Assembly: GCA_903879825.1 (NCBI GenBank)
Contig: CAIRND010000640.1
Location: 1 to 16,165 of the forward strand
DNA: 16,165 nt
Source of the DNA: an uncultured Geobacteraceae bacterium
GTDB lineage: Bacteria; Desulfobacterota; Desulfuromonadia; Geobacterales; Pseudopelobacteraceae
Reading direction: 5' to 3'
The position numbers and the translations under genes were made by a program. Below are positions 1-7,879 of this stretch, in pieces. Below the pieces are notes generated by a model. That model was not told where the DNA came from. It ran no database searches and saw only the letters and a program-made list of their open reading frames with translations. Each line of letters begins with the position of its first letter. Position 1 is the first letter of the stretch.

Positions 1-336
1 TAAATTGATTTTTCCCTGTTCGAGCAGTTTCATTATGGCGGGCGCTGTTGCAATTACTTTGGTGAGTGAAGCGGTATCAAACAGAGTCCGGTCTGAAAGC
101 AATTGCACACCAGCGTCTGGATACAGGCTGCCTTGTGACGTGCCGTACAGTTGCCCGGTGTGGTTGCCAACAACAACAACTCCGCCGGAAATCAATCCCC
201 GTCGAATAGCGTTTTCCAGCATTACATCGATAGACCCAGCACGCCCGGCATCCATCAGATCATCAGCATCGGCATTTTTAGCGAATAAAAAGGAGAGAAA
301 TACTACGGTTAAGATGGTTACACGGGAAATAATCAC
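1..336 (-). CDS. Serine beta-lactamase-family hydrolase, N-terminal part (cut by window edge)
   Basis: The minus strand is open from a GTG at 336 to the window edge, 112 codons with no stop. An in-frame TAG lies four codons upstream, so this GTG is the first possible start; it has a weak purine-rich RBS (AGAGAG). The first ~24 residues are a signal peptide: a short basic start, the hydrophobic core VTILTVVFLSFLFA, then a polar NADADD stretch. Residues 87-93 read DTASLTK, where Ser90 and Lys93 fit the catalytic SxxK motif of the beta-lactamase/transpeptidase-like family (class C, esterase and DD-peptidase relatives). The pattern after it (VIATAPAIMKLLEQGKINL) is also typical. It is therefore probably an exported serine hydrolase acting in the periplasm or on the envelope. 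Substrate cannot be told: the YxN and HxG motifs lie outside the window. It is separated from argJ by 90 bp containing a terminator, so it is probably transcribed independently. Confidence 0.85.
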   Translation of the reverse strand, partial: MIISRVTILTVVFLSFLFAKNADADDLMDAGRAGSIDVMLENAIRRGLISGGVVVVGNHTGQLYGTSQGSLYPDAGVQLLSDRTLFDTASLTKVIATAPAIMKLLEQGKINL

Positions 337-366
337 TGGGGCTCTCTATAGATATGCTGCAAGTCG

Positions 367-391
367 AAAAAGCCTCCGTGAGCGGAGGCTT
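367..391 (-). terminator. Rho-independent terminator after argJ
   Basis: The minus strand forms an uninterrupted hairpin, AAGCCTCCG / CGGAGGCTT, with a 4-nt loop. It is followed by five T residues and then CGACTT. It sits about 35 bp past the argJ stop and 30 bp before the start of the beta-lactamase-like gene, so it should end the secA-argJ transcript. Confidence 0.8.
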
Positions 392-426
392 GAAGATAGT
401 ACATATTTTACGGGTAATTTGTAATG

Positions 427-1608
427 TCAGGATCGGTAGTCAGCGTTGATGCTTATATATTCATGTGTCAAATCCGAGGTGTATACGACAGCGGTTCCAG
501 TGGCAATTCCAAGGTCAACAGAAACGGTAAATTCTTTTTCTTTGAGAACTTCAGTACCACGGGCTTCAGCATCACCGCCGGCAAAGACGCCATTTTTTGC
601 CATGCACACATCATTAAAACTCAGTGACAGCAGCGATTGATCCACTTCTGCACCGGAATAGCCGACCGCCGCAAAAATACGTCCCCAGTTGGCATCCTGT
701 CCAAAAAAAGCTGTTTTTACCAGACTGGAATTGGCAATTGCCATGGCAACACGCTTTGCTTCAGCATTGTTTCTTGCGCCACTCACCCGAATTTCGACAA
801 ATTTTGTCGCACCTTCACCGTCTTTAACTATCTGTTTGGCTAACGAAAGCAAAACTTCATTCAAAACAGTATTAAAGGCGTTTCCTTCCGGTGATCCCTC
901 TGTAATGGTCGGATTTCCCGACATGCCGTTTGCCATAACAAGGCAGGTATCGTTTGTAGACATATCACCATCTACGGTAATGGCATTAAAGGAACAGTCG
1001 ACAGCTTGGCGGAAGGATTGCTGCAGAAAGGTCGGTTCAATGGCTGCATCGGTAATTATGAAAGAAAGCATCGTAGCCATGTTGGGCATGATCATACCAG
1101 CCCCTTTGGCTATTCCTGCTACAGTGTAACTAATTCCACCAGCCTGTCCGCTGCGGGCTTCCATTTTGGGGAAGGTGTCAGTGGTCATGATCGCTTGTGC
1201 AATGTCATCAAGTGTGCCTGAAGTGAGGCCATTAAGCAGGGCAGGAACAGCTGAACGAATCCGGTCCATAGGCATTGGCACGCCGATCACGCCGGTTGAG
1301 CAGACCTGAACCGCTTCAGCTTCAATGCCGAGTCCACGTGCAATCAATTGCGTAGTCTCTTGTGCAGCGAGCAGCCCGGGTTCACCGGTACAGGCATTAG
1401 CATTGCCGCTGTTAACAATAAGCGCCTGAGCAAAACCGCTCGCAATATGTTTGCTCGACAGTAAGACCGGTGCTGCCTTGACGGTGCTGGTTGTAAAAAC
1501 TGCGACTGCATTTGCAGGAACTTCTGAAAAAATAAGCGCCAGATCTTTGCGGCCCGGTTTTTTAATGGCAGCCTCAACAGTAGAAAACAAAAAACCTTTT
1601 ATATCCAT
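427..1608 (-). CDS. argJ: Arginine biosynthesis protein ArgJ (glutamate N-acetyltransferase, OAT family)
   Basis: ArgJ transfers the acetyl group from N-acetylornithine to glutamate in the cyclic arginine pathway. Some members also use acetyl-CoA to make N-acetylglutamate; which type this is cannot be told here. The precursor cleaves itself at a conserved Ala-Thr bond, and the motif KGAGMIMPNMATML is present (Ala178/Thr179 from the chosen start), the Thr becoming the nucleophile. Other family signatures are VNSGNANACTG, STGVIG and the C-terminal INADYRS. Of three possible starts, I chose the ATG at 1608 because GAGG lies 6 nt upstream and the protein then begins MDIKGF, as relatives do. The upstream ATGs at 1623 and 1620 lack an RBS. 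Length is about 393 residues, normal for the family. It lies 34 bp behind secA and probably shares its transcript. Confidence 0.95.
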   Translation of the reverse strand: MDIKGFLFSTVEAAIKKPGRKDLALIFSEVPANAVAVFTTSTVKAAPVLLSSKHIASGFAQALIVNSGNANACTGEPGLLAAQETTQLIARGLGIEAEAVQVCSTGVIGVPMPMDRIRSAVPALLNGLTSGTLDDIAQAIMTTDTFPKMEARSGQAGGISYTVAGIAKGAGMIMPNMATMLSFIITDAAIEPTFLQQSFRQAVDCSFNAITVDGDMSTNDTCLVMANGMSGNPTITEGSPEGNAFNTVLNEVLLSLAKQIVKDGEGATKFVEIRVSGARNNAEAKRVAMAIANSSLVKTAFFGQDANWGRIFAAVGYSGAEVDQSLLSLSFNDVCMAKNGVFAGGDAEARGTEVLKEKEFTVSVDLGIATGTAVVYTSDLTHEYISINADYRS

Positions 1609-1614
1609 ACAAGA

Positions 1615-1618
1615 CCTC
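1615..1618 (-). promoter_or_regulatory. Ribosome binding site that decides the argJ start
   Basis: GAGG on the minus strand ends 6 nt before the ATG at 1608. The upstream alternatives at 1620 and 1623 overlap or precede it and have no purine-rich element of their own. Confidence 0.55.
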
Positions 1619-1642
1619 ATCATTTACTGGTCGATAGTGTGA

Positions 1643-4336
1643 TTATTTTCCGCAACATTTTTTATATTTTTTGCCGCTTCCGCACGGGCAGGCATCGTTG
1701 CGTCCAGCCACTTTCTGGCTTTTTGCCGGTTCATGGCTCCGTTCTTCACCACCACCGAGGTTGAAAATCAACTTCTTACTCTGCATTTCTTCTTCCATCG
1801 CTTCAATTTCTTCACCATCATGATTAATCTGAACCCAGTAAATGCGCTCGACAACCTCTTCCCGGATGCGAACCATCAGTTCCATAAAAAGATTATACGC
1901 CTCTTTTTTATATTCCTGCTTGGGGTCTTTCTGGCCATATCCACGGAGACCGATGCCTTCTTTCAGGTGATCAATGTTCAGAAGGTGATCCTTCCAATGT
2001 GTGTCGATGGCCTGCAGCATCATTACTTTGATGAGGTGGTCGATAAGTTCATCACCCATCTCATTAACCCGTCCATCAAATATGGCATGGGCTTGTGTGC
2101 TGAGTGTCTCATGGAAGTTTACCGGGTTAAGCCGGCTTATCATTTCCTCAGGTAAATCGAGTTGAAGATTGAAACATTTATAAACACTTTCACTAATACC
2201 CTGCCAATCCCAATCGTGCGGAGAGACCTTGTCGATGGCAAAAGCAGCAACAATCTCTTCAACCGTTTCATCCAGCATCTCCAGGAAGCTTGCACGAATG
2301 TCCTGGCCGCCCAAAATCTCACGACGCTGGCTATAAATGACTTCACGCTGTTTGTTCATAACATCATCATATTCGATAAGATGTTTACGGATATCAAAGT
2401 TATGCGCTTCCACTTTTTTCTGAGCATTTTCGATCGATCGTGAAATCATGCTGTGAGTAATAGCCTCACCCTCTTCAATCTTAAGAAGATCCATGATTTT
2501 AGATACGCGCTCAGAACCAAATATGCGGAGCAGATCATCTTCCAATGACAAGTAGAACTTTGAAGATCCCGGGTCACCCTGGCGACCGGAACGTCCGCGC
2601 AGCTGATTATCGATGCGGCGAGACTCATGACGCTCAGTACCGAGAATATGAAGGCCACCAAGCTTTATAACCTCTTCATGCTCCGCAAGACATTCCGCTT
2701 TATATTTTGCTACGATAGCTTCATATTGTTCGTCGTCAGCCTCCGGGTTAGCCCGTCGCCACTGTTTGGCCAGAGCATCCGGATTGCCGCCAAGCACTAT
2801 GTCCGTACCACGGCCAGCCATGTTGGTTGCAATCATTATGGCGCCTTTGCGGCCGGCCTGAGATACAATTTCAGCTTCACGTTCATGCTGTTTTGCGTTC
2901 AGTACGCTGTGGGGAACACCCTGGTGTTTGAGTAACTCTGAAAGCACTTCTGATTTTTCAATTGAGATTGTGCCCACGAGGCAGGGTTGACCGGCGGCAT
3001 AATGCTCTTTGATGTCCTCAATAACCGCTTTAAACTTTTCCTTCTCGGTTTTGTAAATTACATCGGGAAAATCCGGTCGAACAAGCGGCCTATTGGTTGG
3101 GATAACACAAACATCAAGTTTGTAAATCTTGTGAAATTCCTCCGCTTCGGTATCAGCTGTTCCCGTCATGCCGGATAGTTTTGTGTACATGCGGAAAAAG
3201 TTCTGAAAGGTGATTGTCGCCAGGGTCTGGTTTTCATTTTCTATCTTGACCCCTTCTTTCGCTTCAATCGCCTGATGCAGGCCATCAGACCAGCGGCGAC
3301 CGGGCATGAGACGACCGGTAAACTCATCTACAATCAAGACTTCGTCATCTTTAACTACATAATCAACGTCAAGTTTGTACATGGCGTGTGCGCGCAGCGC
3401 CTGGTTAACATGATGAAGTATTTCGATATTGCGCGGATCATAGAGGTTGTCTATTTTTAAAAGTTTTTCAACCTTGAGAACACCCTGCTCGGTTAAGGCG
3501 GCGCTCTTGGCTTTTTCATCTATGGTGAAATCGCCAGTGTATTGCTTTCTTTTGCCGGAAAGGGTGTTTGCCTCAACCTCAAGTACTTCACCCTTTTGCA
3601 GTTTTGGAATGATGGCATTTATAACGTAATATTTATCGGTTGAATCTTCCGTTGGTCCGGAAATAATTAACGGAGTACGGGCTTCATCGATCAAAATGGA
3701 GTCAACTTCGTCCACAATTGCGTGATTAAAACCTCTCTGTACGTAGTCAGCAAGATCAAATTTCATATTGTCACGCAGGTAATCGAAACCAAATTCATTG
3801 TTGGTTCCATACGTGATATCGGCGGCATAGTTTATCCGGCGCTGGTCATCTTCAATTCCGTGAACGATTATACCAACCTCTAGACCGAGGAAGTTATAGA
3901 GCTGTCCCATCCATTCGGAGTCACGTTTCGCCAGATAATCATTGACCGTAACAACGTGTACGCCCTTACCTGAAATGGCATTCAGGTATGCGGGGAGGGT
4001 GGCTACCAGTGTTTTTCCTTCACCGGTTTTCATTTCGGCAATTTTGCCCGAATGCAGTACCATACCACCTATCAACTGGACATCAAAATGACGCATACCA
4101 AGAACGCGTTTACTTGCTTCACGGCAGACGGCAAAAGCTTCAGGGAGTAATGAGTCAAGAGATTCACCCTTTGCACAACGTTCCTTGAATTCAGCAGTTT
4201 TTTCAGTGAGTTGATTATCTGAAAGCGCAGCGGTTGAAGATTCAAGGGCATTTATCTTCGCAACAATCGGCCACATTTTTTTAAGCTCGCGCTCGTTTTT
4301 GCTGCCGATAAACTTTTTTAAAAGGGAACTGAACAT
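1643..4336 (-). CDS. secA: Preprotein translocase ATPase SecA
   Basis: SecA is the motor that pushes unfolded preproteins through SecYEG at the inner membrane using ATP. At 897 residues this is a full-length protein. Visible motifs are Walker A MKTGEGKT (102-109), the DEAD-like Walker B VDEVDSILIDEART (208-221), and a helicase-II region with MAGRGTDIVLGG and QLRGRSGRQGDPG. The zinc-binding C-terminus CPCGSGKKYKKCC (Cys883, 885, 894, 895) usually binds SecB and phospholipid. The ATG at 4336 has a good RBS, GGGAG, 8 nt upstream. A 116-bp gap separates it from ychF; I see no terminator and no convincing promoter there, so it may have a non-canonical promoter or be read through from ychF. argJ follows at once. 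No internal damage is visible. Confidence 0.98.
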   Translation of the reverse strand: MFSSLLKKFIGSKNERELKKMWPIVAKINALESSTAALSDNQLTEKTAEFKERCAKGESLDSLLPEAFAVCREASKRVLGMRHFDVQLIGGMVLHSGKIAEMKTGEGKTLVATLPAYLNAISGKGVHVVTVNDYLAKRDSEWMGQLYNFLGLEVGIIVHGIEDDQRRINYAADITYGTNNEFGFDYLRDNMKFDLADYVQRGFNHAIVDEVDSILIDEARTPLIISGPTEDSTDKYYVINAIIPKLQKGEVLEVEANTLSGKRKQYTGDFTIDEKAKSAALTEQGVLKVEKLLKIDNLYDPRNIEILHHVNQALRAHAMYKLDVDYVVKDDEVLIVDEFTGRLMPGRRWSDGLHQAIEAKEGVKIENENQTLATITFQNFFRMYTKLSGMTGTADTEAEEFHKIYKLDVCVIPTNRPLVRPDFPDVIYKTEKEKFKAVIEDIKEHYAAGQPCLVGTISIEKSEVLSELLKHQGVPHSVLNAKQHEREAEIVSQAGRKGAIMIATNMAGRGTDIVLGGNPDALAKQWRRANPEADDEQYEAIVAKYKAECLAEHEEVIKLGGLHILGTERHESRRIDNQLRGRSGRQGDPGSSKFYLSLEDDLLRIFGSERVSKIMDLLKIEEGEAITHSMISRSIENAQKKVEAHNFDIRKHLIEYDDVMNKQREVIYSQRREILGGQDIRASFLEMLDETVEEIVAAFAIDKVSPHDWDWQGISESVYKCFNLQLDLPEEMISRLNPVNFHETLSTQAHAIFDGRVNEMGDELIDHLIKVMMLQAIDTHWKDHLLNIDHLKEGIGLRGYGQKDPKQEYKKEAYNLFMELMVRIREEVVERIYWVQINHDGEEIEAMEEEMQSKKLIFNLGGGEERSHEPAKSQKVAGRNDACPCGSGKKYKKCCGK

Positions 4337-4452
4337 TTGATTATCTCCCGAAGATTACATAAGTAGAAACAGCTTGGCTACATACCATAACTCGTTAGTT
4401 TTTACCATAAGCCTTTGCTTTATTCGTAGCGATTCTGGTTGTTAAATAGAGA

Positions 4453-5547
4453 TTAAACATTAAAACGGAAATGCATTACATCACCGTCTTTAACGACATA
4501 CTCTTTCCCTTCCAGTCTCATCAACCCTTTTTCTTTCGCACCGGATTCTCCGGAACAGGCAATATAATCGTTAAATCCGATTACTTCCGCCCGAATAAAG
4601 CCTTTTTCAAAATCGGTGTGAATCACGCCGGCAGCTTGTGGCGCTTTGGTGCCATTGACGATGGTCCAGGCACGAACCTCTTTGACTCCGGCGGTAAAAT
4701 ACGTAATAAGACCCAATAGCGTATAGCCGCTGCGAATGAGGCGATCAAGACCCGCTTCAGCTAAGCCCATATCATCAAGAAAAGCCTTTTTTTCCGAACC
4801 ATCAAGTTCAGCAATCTCAGCTTCTAATTGACCACAGATAACCACAACTCCGGCACCTTCAGCTGCAGCAATGTTACGAACAGTGGCAACATTGGGATGA
4901 AGGCCTTCCAAGTCGTCTTCGGCTACGTTTGCGACATACAGTACCGGCTTGTCGGACAGGAGATGCAGATCACGCATCCAGATCTTCTCATCTTCACTTT
5001 GGGCAACGCCTTGAAGTTTCTTGACCTGCTCGAGAAGAGTTCGCACGCGAAGATAAAGATCAGCTTCTTCCTTGGCTTTTACGTCGCCGCTCCGAGCCAG
5101 TTTTTCAGCCCGCAGCAGTTTCTTCTCGATTGAATCAAGGTCTGCCAATGCAAGTTCGGTATTAATAACCTCGATGTCGTCAGCAGGTGAAACACGACCA
5201 TGAACATGAACAATATTGTCATCATCAAAACAACGAACGACATGAACTATGGCATCAACACTGCGGATATGGCCCAGAAACTGGTTACCGAGGCCTTCGC
5301 CCTGGCTGGCGCCTTTTACAAGGCCGGCAATATCAACAAATTCAATTGTCGTAGGCTGCATTTTTTGAGGGTTGACAATCAATGCTAGTTGATCCATTCG
5401 AGGGTCAGGTACCTGAACAATACCGACATTCGGTTCAATTGTGCAAAATGGATAATTAGCTGATTCGGCTCCGGCTGAAGTCAGAGCGTTAAAGATGGTA
5501 GATTTGCCTACATTCGGCAGTCCGACAATTCCGCAGTTGAATCCCAT
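4453..5547 (-). CDS. ychF: Redox-regulated ATPase YchF (Obg-family, OLA1 type)
   Basis: YchF is a ribosome-associated P-loop NTPase of the Obg/TRAFAC class that prefers ATP to GTP and is linked to stress and translation control. The G1 loop GLPNVGKST is at residues 9-17, the G3 DIAG at 72-75, and the G4 motif is NVAE (207-210) instead of NKxD, which is the known reason for ATP preference. The C-terminal TGS-like domain ends MHFRFNV, as in homologues. The length of 364 residues is standard. The start ATG follows GGAAGGA by 7-8 nt; that RBS lies inside the last codons of pth, whose stop is only 4 bp away, suggesting translational coupling. The pair pth-ychF is a very common neighbour pair. Confidence 0.97.
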   Translation of the reverse strand: MGFNCGIVGLPNVGKSTIFNALTSAGAESANYPFCTIEPNVGIVQVPDPRMDQLALIVNPQKMQPTTIEFVDIAGLVKGASQGEGLGNQFLGHIRSVDAIVHVVRCFDDDNIVHVHGRVSPADDIEVINTELALADLDSIEKKLLRAEKLARSGDVKAKEEADLYLRVRTLLEQVKKLQGVAQSEDEKIWMRDLHLLSDKPVLYVANVAEDDLEGLHPNVATVRNIAAAEGAGVVVICGQLEAEIAELDGSEKKAFLDDMGLAEAGLDRLIRSGYTLLGLITYFTAGVKEVRAWTIVNGTKAPQAAGVIHTDFEKGFIRAEVIGFNDYIACSGESGAKEKGLMRLEGKEYVVKDGDVMHFRFNV

Positions 5548-5551
5548 AAAT

Positions 5552-6133
5552 CTATCCTTCCAGATAATTCTTGTTATGGTAGAGGCTCATTGATTTAGGC
5601 AGCCCTTCTTTAAGCATGACTTTAAGCATTTCTACGCCGCCGTCAAGAATACGGGGTAAAATTTCCATCTGATCAGGGGGGATTTTACCAAGAACGTGGC
5701 TGGTTGTGTCACCATGTGGTGATTTCCCAATACCGAAACGAAGCCGGATAAAATCTCCATTGCCCAGGTTTTCCTTTATGGAGCGGAGACCATTGTGACC
5801 ACCATGCCCCCCGCCGTTTTTGAGCCGTACGACCCCAAACGGTAGATCAAGTTCATCATGGATGACAATCAGATTTGAAATCGGCACCTTATGGAATTGG
5901 AGAGCCTGCATTACAGAGGTGCCGGACAAATTCATAAAAGTCTGGGGTTTAAGCAGTATCAGGCGATGTCCGGCAAAATTCCATTCTCCACTAAATCCCG
6001 AAAATGATTTTTTGGATATTGAAATATTTTCCAGGTGTGCAAGGTGATCTAAAAAAAGAAAACCCGCGTTATGGCGGGTCCACTGATAGGTGGGGCCGGG
6101 ATTGCCCAGCCCCGCAACTATATAGGTACTCAT
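5552..6133 (-). CDS. pth: Peptidyl-tRNA hydrolase
   Basis: Pth cleaves the ester bond of peptidyl-tRNAs that drop off the ribosome, recycling tRNA in the cytoplasm. The family residues are all seen: Asn in GLGNPG, the catalytic His in TRHNAG, Asn in FMNLSG, Asp in HDELD, and GGGHGGHNGL. An upstream in-frame TTG (6139) would add two residues, but the ATG at 6133 gives MSTYIVAGLGNPG, the usual start. Neither has a strong RBS, so translation may be coupled to rplY, which ends 17 bp upstream. The protein is about 193 residues, the normal size. Confidence 0.96.
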   Translation of the reverse strand: MSTYIVAGLGNPGPTYQWTRHNAGFLFLDHLAHLENISISKKSFSGFSGEWNFAGHRLILLKPQTFMNLSGTSVMQALQFHKVPISNLIVIHDELDLPFGVVRLKNGGGHGGHNGLRSIKENLGNGDFIRLRFGIGKSPHGDTTSHVLGKIPPDQMEILPRILDGGVEMLKVMLKEGLPKSMSLYHNKNYLEG

Positions 6134-6150
6134 GCTCAATTGTTGATCAG

Positions 6151-6735
6151 TTATGCGGCAGCAGGAGTTTCTTCTTTGGCTCTGCCAAGAACGCTTACAA
6201 CAGGAATTTTTGGCTGGTCAAGGATAACAATACCTTCTGGAAGCGTAATTTCACTTACGTGGATCGAGTGAGCAATTTTCAGACCCGATACGTCGATAGT
6301 AATATTGTCCGGGATATTGCATGGCAAGCATTCAATGTGTAGTTCGTGGTGTGCCAAATCAAGCAAACCGCCTTCTTTAACGCCGATTGCAGTGCCAGTC
6401 AAAACAACAGGTACCGTGATGCGGAGTTTTTCATTCGGATTGATGCGATGGAGATCAACGTGCTTGATAGTACGTTTGATTGCGTCACGCTGCATGTCTG
6501 CAACGATAGCGATATTTTGATCAAGGGTACCGCCGCCAACCAAAGTGATCAGATTGTTCTGTCCACCAGCACCGGAAATTGCATCCTGCAGGTCACGGTA
6601 TTTGATGCTGACCGCAACAGGATCAAGACCCTTGCCGTAAACAACACCAGGTATCATATCAGCCAAACGAAGTCTTCGGCTTACGCCGGTACCGGTCTTG
6701 GTGCGTAGTTCAATGTTCATTTGTTTCTGTTGCAT
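6151..6735 (-). CDS. rplY: 50S ribosomal protein L25 (TL5/Ctc form)
   Basis: This is the long form of bL25, which binds 5S rRNA in the large subunit. Residues 1-95 form the L25 domain, with signatures SRRLRLADMIPGVVYG and KHVDLHRINPNEKL. Residues ~96-185 form the TL5/Ctc C-terminal domain (VPVVLTGTAIGVKEGGLL, then LPEGIVIL), and the protein ends in an alanine-rich tail. A GTG at 6747 would give four extra residues, but a perfect GGAGG lies 5 nt before the ATG at 6735, so I chose that start (194 residues). It sits between prs and pth; prs-rplY-pth is a widespread order, and all three are likely co-transcribed from the prs promoter. Confidence 0.96.
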   Translation of the reverse strand: MQQKQMNIELRTKTGTGVSRRLRLADMIPGVVYGKGLDPVAVSIKYRDLQDAISGAGGQNNLITLVGGGTLDQNIAIVADMQRDAIKRTIKHVDLHRINPNEKLRITVPVVLTGTAIGVKEGGLLDLAHHELHIECLPCNIPDNITIDVSGLKIAHSIHVSEITLPEGIVILDQPKIPVVSVLGRAKEETPAAA

Positions 6736-6740
6736 ACGTT

Positions 6741-6745
6741 CCTCC
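6741..6745 (-). promoter_or_regulatory. Ribosome binding site fixing the rplY start
   Basis: A consensus GGAGG on the minus strand lies 5 nt upstream of the ATG at 6735. It lies inside the sequence that would be coding if the upstream GTG (6747) were used, which argues against that GTG. Confidence 0.7.
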
Positions 6746-6795
6746 ACGTGTAGTGACGGGTCAACCCCGTCCTATTCATAATTGAAATTATTTTA

Positions 6796-7740
6796 CTATA
6801 CAAAAAGCGAGCTCACTGATTCATCCTCATGAATACGCCTGATTGCTTCAGCTAAAAGGTCTGCTACAGAAAGCATTTTGATTTTAGAAGTTAAATTCTC
6901 ACGGTTACCGCCAGGTATTGTATCAGTCAAAACAATCTCTTCAATATCAGAGGCGTTAATACGTTCAATTGCAGGACCCGACAAAACCCCATGTGTGGCG
7001 CAGGCAAAAATAGCTTTGGCACCATTTGCTTTCAGCGCTTTAGCTGCCTGTGTCAGAGTACCCGCCGTATCAACCATGTCATCAAGGATAATTGCGATTT
7101 TGTCACGAACATCGCCAATTAAGTGCATTACTTCTGCAACGTTAGGTCCGGTACGACGCTTGTCGATTACGGCAAGTGAATATTCAAGTCGTTTCGCGAA
7201 CGCACGCGCTCTCTCGGTACCACCAGCGTCAGGAGAAACCATGACTACTTGTTCGCCGCTGAAACGATCCTTAAGATAATTGAGAATGACCGGAGCAGCG
7301 TACAGGTTGTCTACCGGAATATTGAAAAAACCCTGAATCTGACCTGCATGCAGGTCAATAGTGACGACTCTGTTAACTCCAGCTGTTGTAATCAGATCGG
7401 CAACCAGTTTGGCGGTGATCGGAGTACGCGGCGCGGCTTTACGATCTTGGCGAGCATAGCCATAATAGGGGATAACAGCAGTAATAGTCGCTGCAGAGGC
7501 TCGTTTTAACGCATCCGTGATAACCAGAAGTTCCATCAGGTTGTCATTGGTAGGTGCGCAGGTTGACTGAACAACGTACACGTCACGACCGCGGACATTT
7601 TCACCGATTTCGACCATTACTTCACCATCGGAAAAACGTCGAACACGAGCAGCACCAAGCGGAACGCCAAGGCTGTCACAAATTTTCTGGGCTAAATCCG
7701 GGTTTGAGTTGCCGGAAAAAATCTTGATTTTATCATGCAT
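6796..7740 (-). CDS. prs: Ribose-phosphate pyrophosphokinase (PRPP synthase)
   Basis: Prs makes PRPP from ribose 5-phosphate and ATP, the precursor for purines, pyrimidines, NAD, histidine and tryptophan. The protein is 314 residues, the standard class I length. Visible signatures are the flexible-loop residues RRFSDGE, YARQDRK (95-101), the metal and catalytic DLHAGQIQGFF (His131), and the PRPP loop DDMVDTAGT (220-228). The open frame extends ten codons further upstream, but MHDKIKIFSGNSNPDLA is the recognisable N-terminus. An AGGTG about 10 nt before the ATG at 7740 supports that start. A good promoter lies 60 bp upstream, so this is likely the first gene of prs-rplY-pth-ychF. Confidence 0.97.
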   Translation of the reverse strand: MHDKIKIFSGNSNPDLAQKICDSLGVPLGAARVRRFSDGEVMVEIGENVRGRDVYVVQSTCAPTNDNLMELLVITDALKRASAATITAVIPYYGYARQDRKAAPRTPITAKLVADLITTAGVNRVVTIDLHAGQIQGFFNIPVDNLYAAPVILNYLKDRFSGEQVVMVSPDAGGTERARAFAKRLEYSLAVIDKRRTGPNVAEVMHLIGDVRDKIAIILDDMVDTAGTLTQAAKALKANGAKAIFACATHGVLSGPAIERINASDIEEIVLTDTIPGGNRENLTSKIKMLSVADLLAEAIRRIHEDESVSSLFV

Positions 7741-7800
7741 GGTGATCAAACACCTTTCAAGTGAGAGCATTATGTGAAAATTATGTGCTAAAGAACGAGA

Positions 7801-7829
7801 GTTATACTGAAATATTTACTAAAATGCAA
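7801..7829 (-). promoter_or_regulatory. Sigma70-type promoter for prs
   Basis: On the minus strand, TTGCAT (7829-7824) is followed by a 17-nt spacer and TATAAC (7806-7801), five of six matches at -10. The surrounding sequence is AT-rich. Transcription would start near 7794, giving a leader of about 55 nt to the prs ATG. Confidence 0.6.
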
Positions 7830-7879
7830 CCTCTTTCGAAATAAGGTCTTTATAAAAGAAAAGTTTGCGACAATTATAT

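Noticed and set aside
5..424. Plus-strand open frame of 139 codons
   Set aside because: It is antisense to the beta-lactamase-like gene, whose signal peptide and SxxK motif on the minus strand are convincing. The plus frame has no recognisable feature.
4337..4452. Possible secA promoter (TTAACA, 17 nt, TAAAGC on the minus strand)
   Set aside because: The -10 matches only three of six and other -10-like hexamers have no -35. Too weak to list as a feature.
7830..7855. Possible terminator after the radical SAM gene (ACCT...AGGT)
   Set aside because: Only a 4-5 bp stem with a wobble and no clean T-run. Read-through into prs seems as likely.
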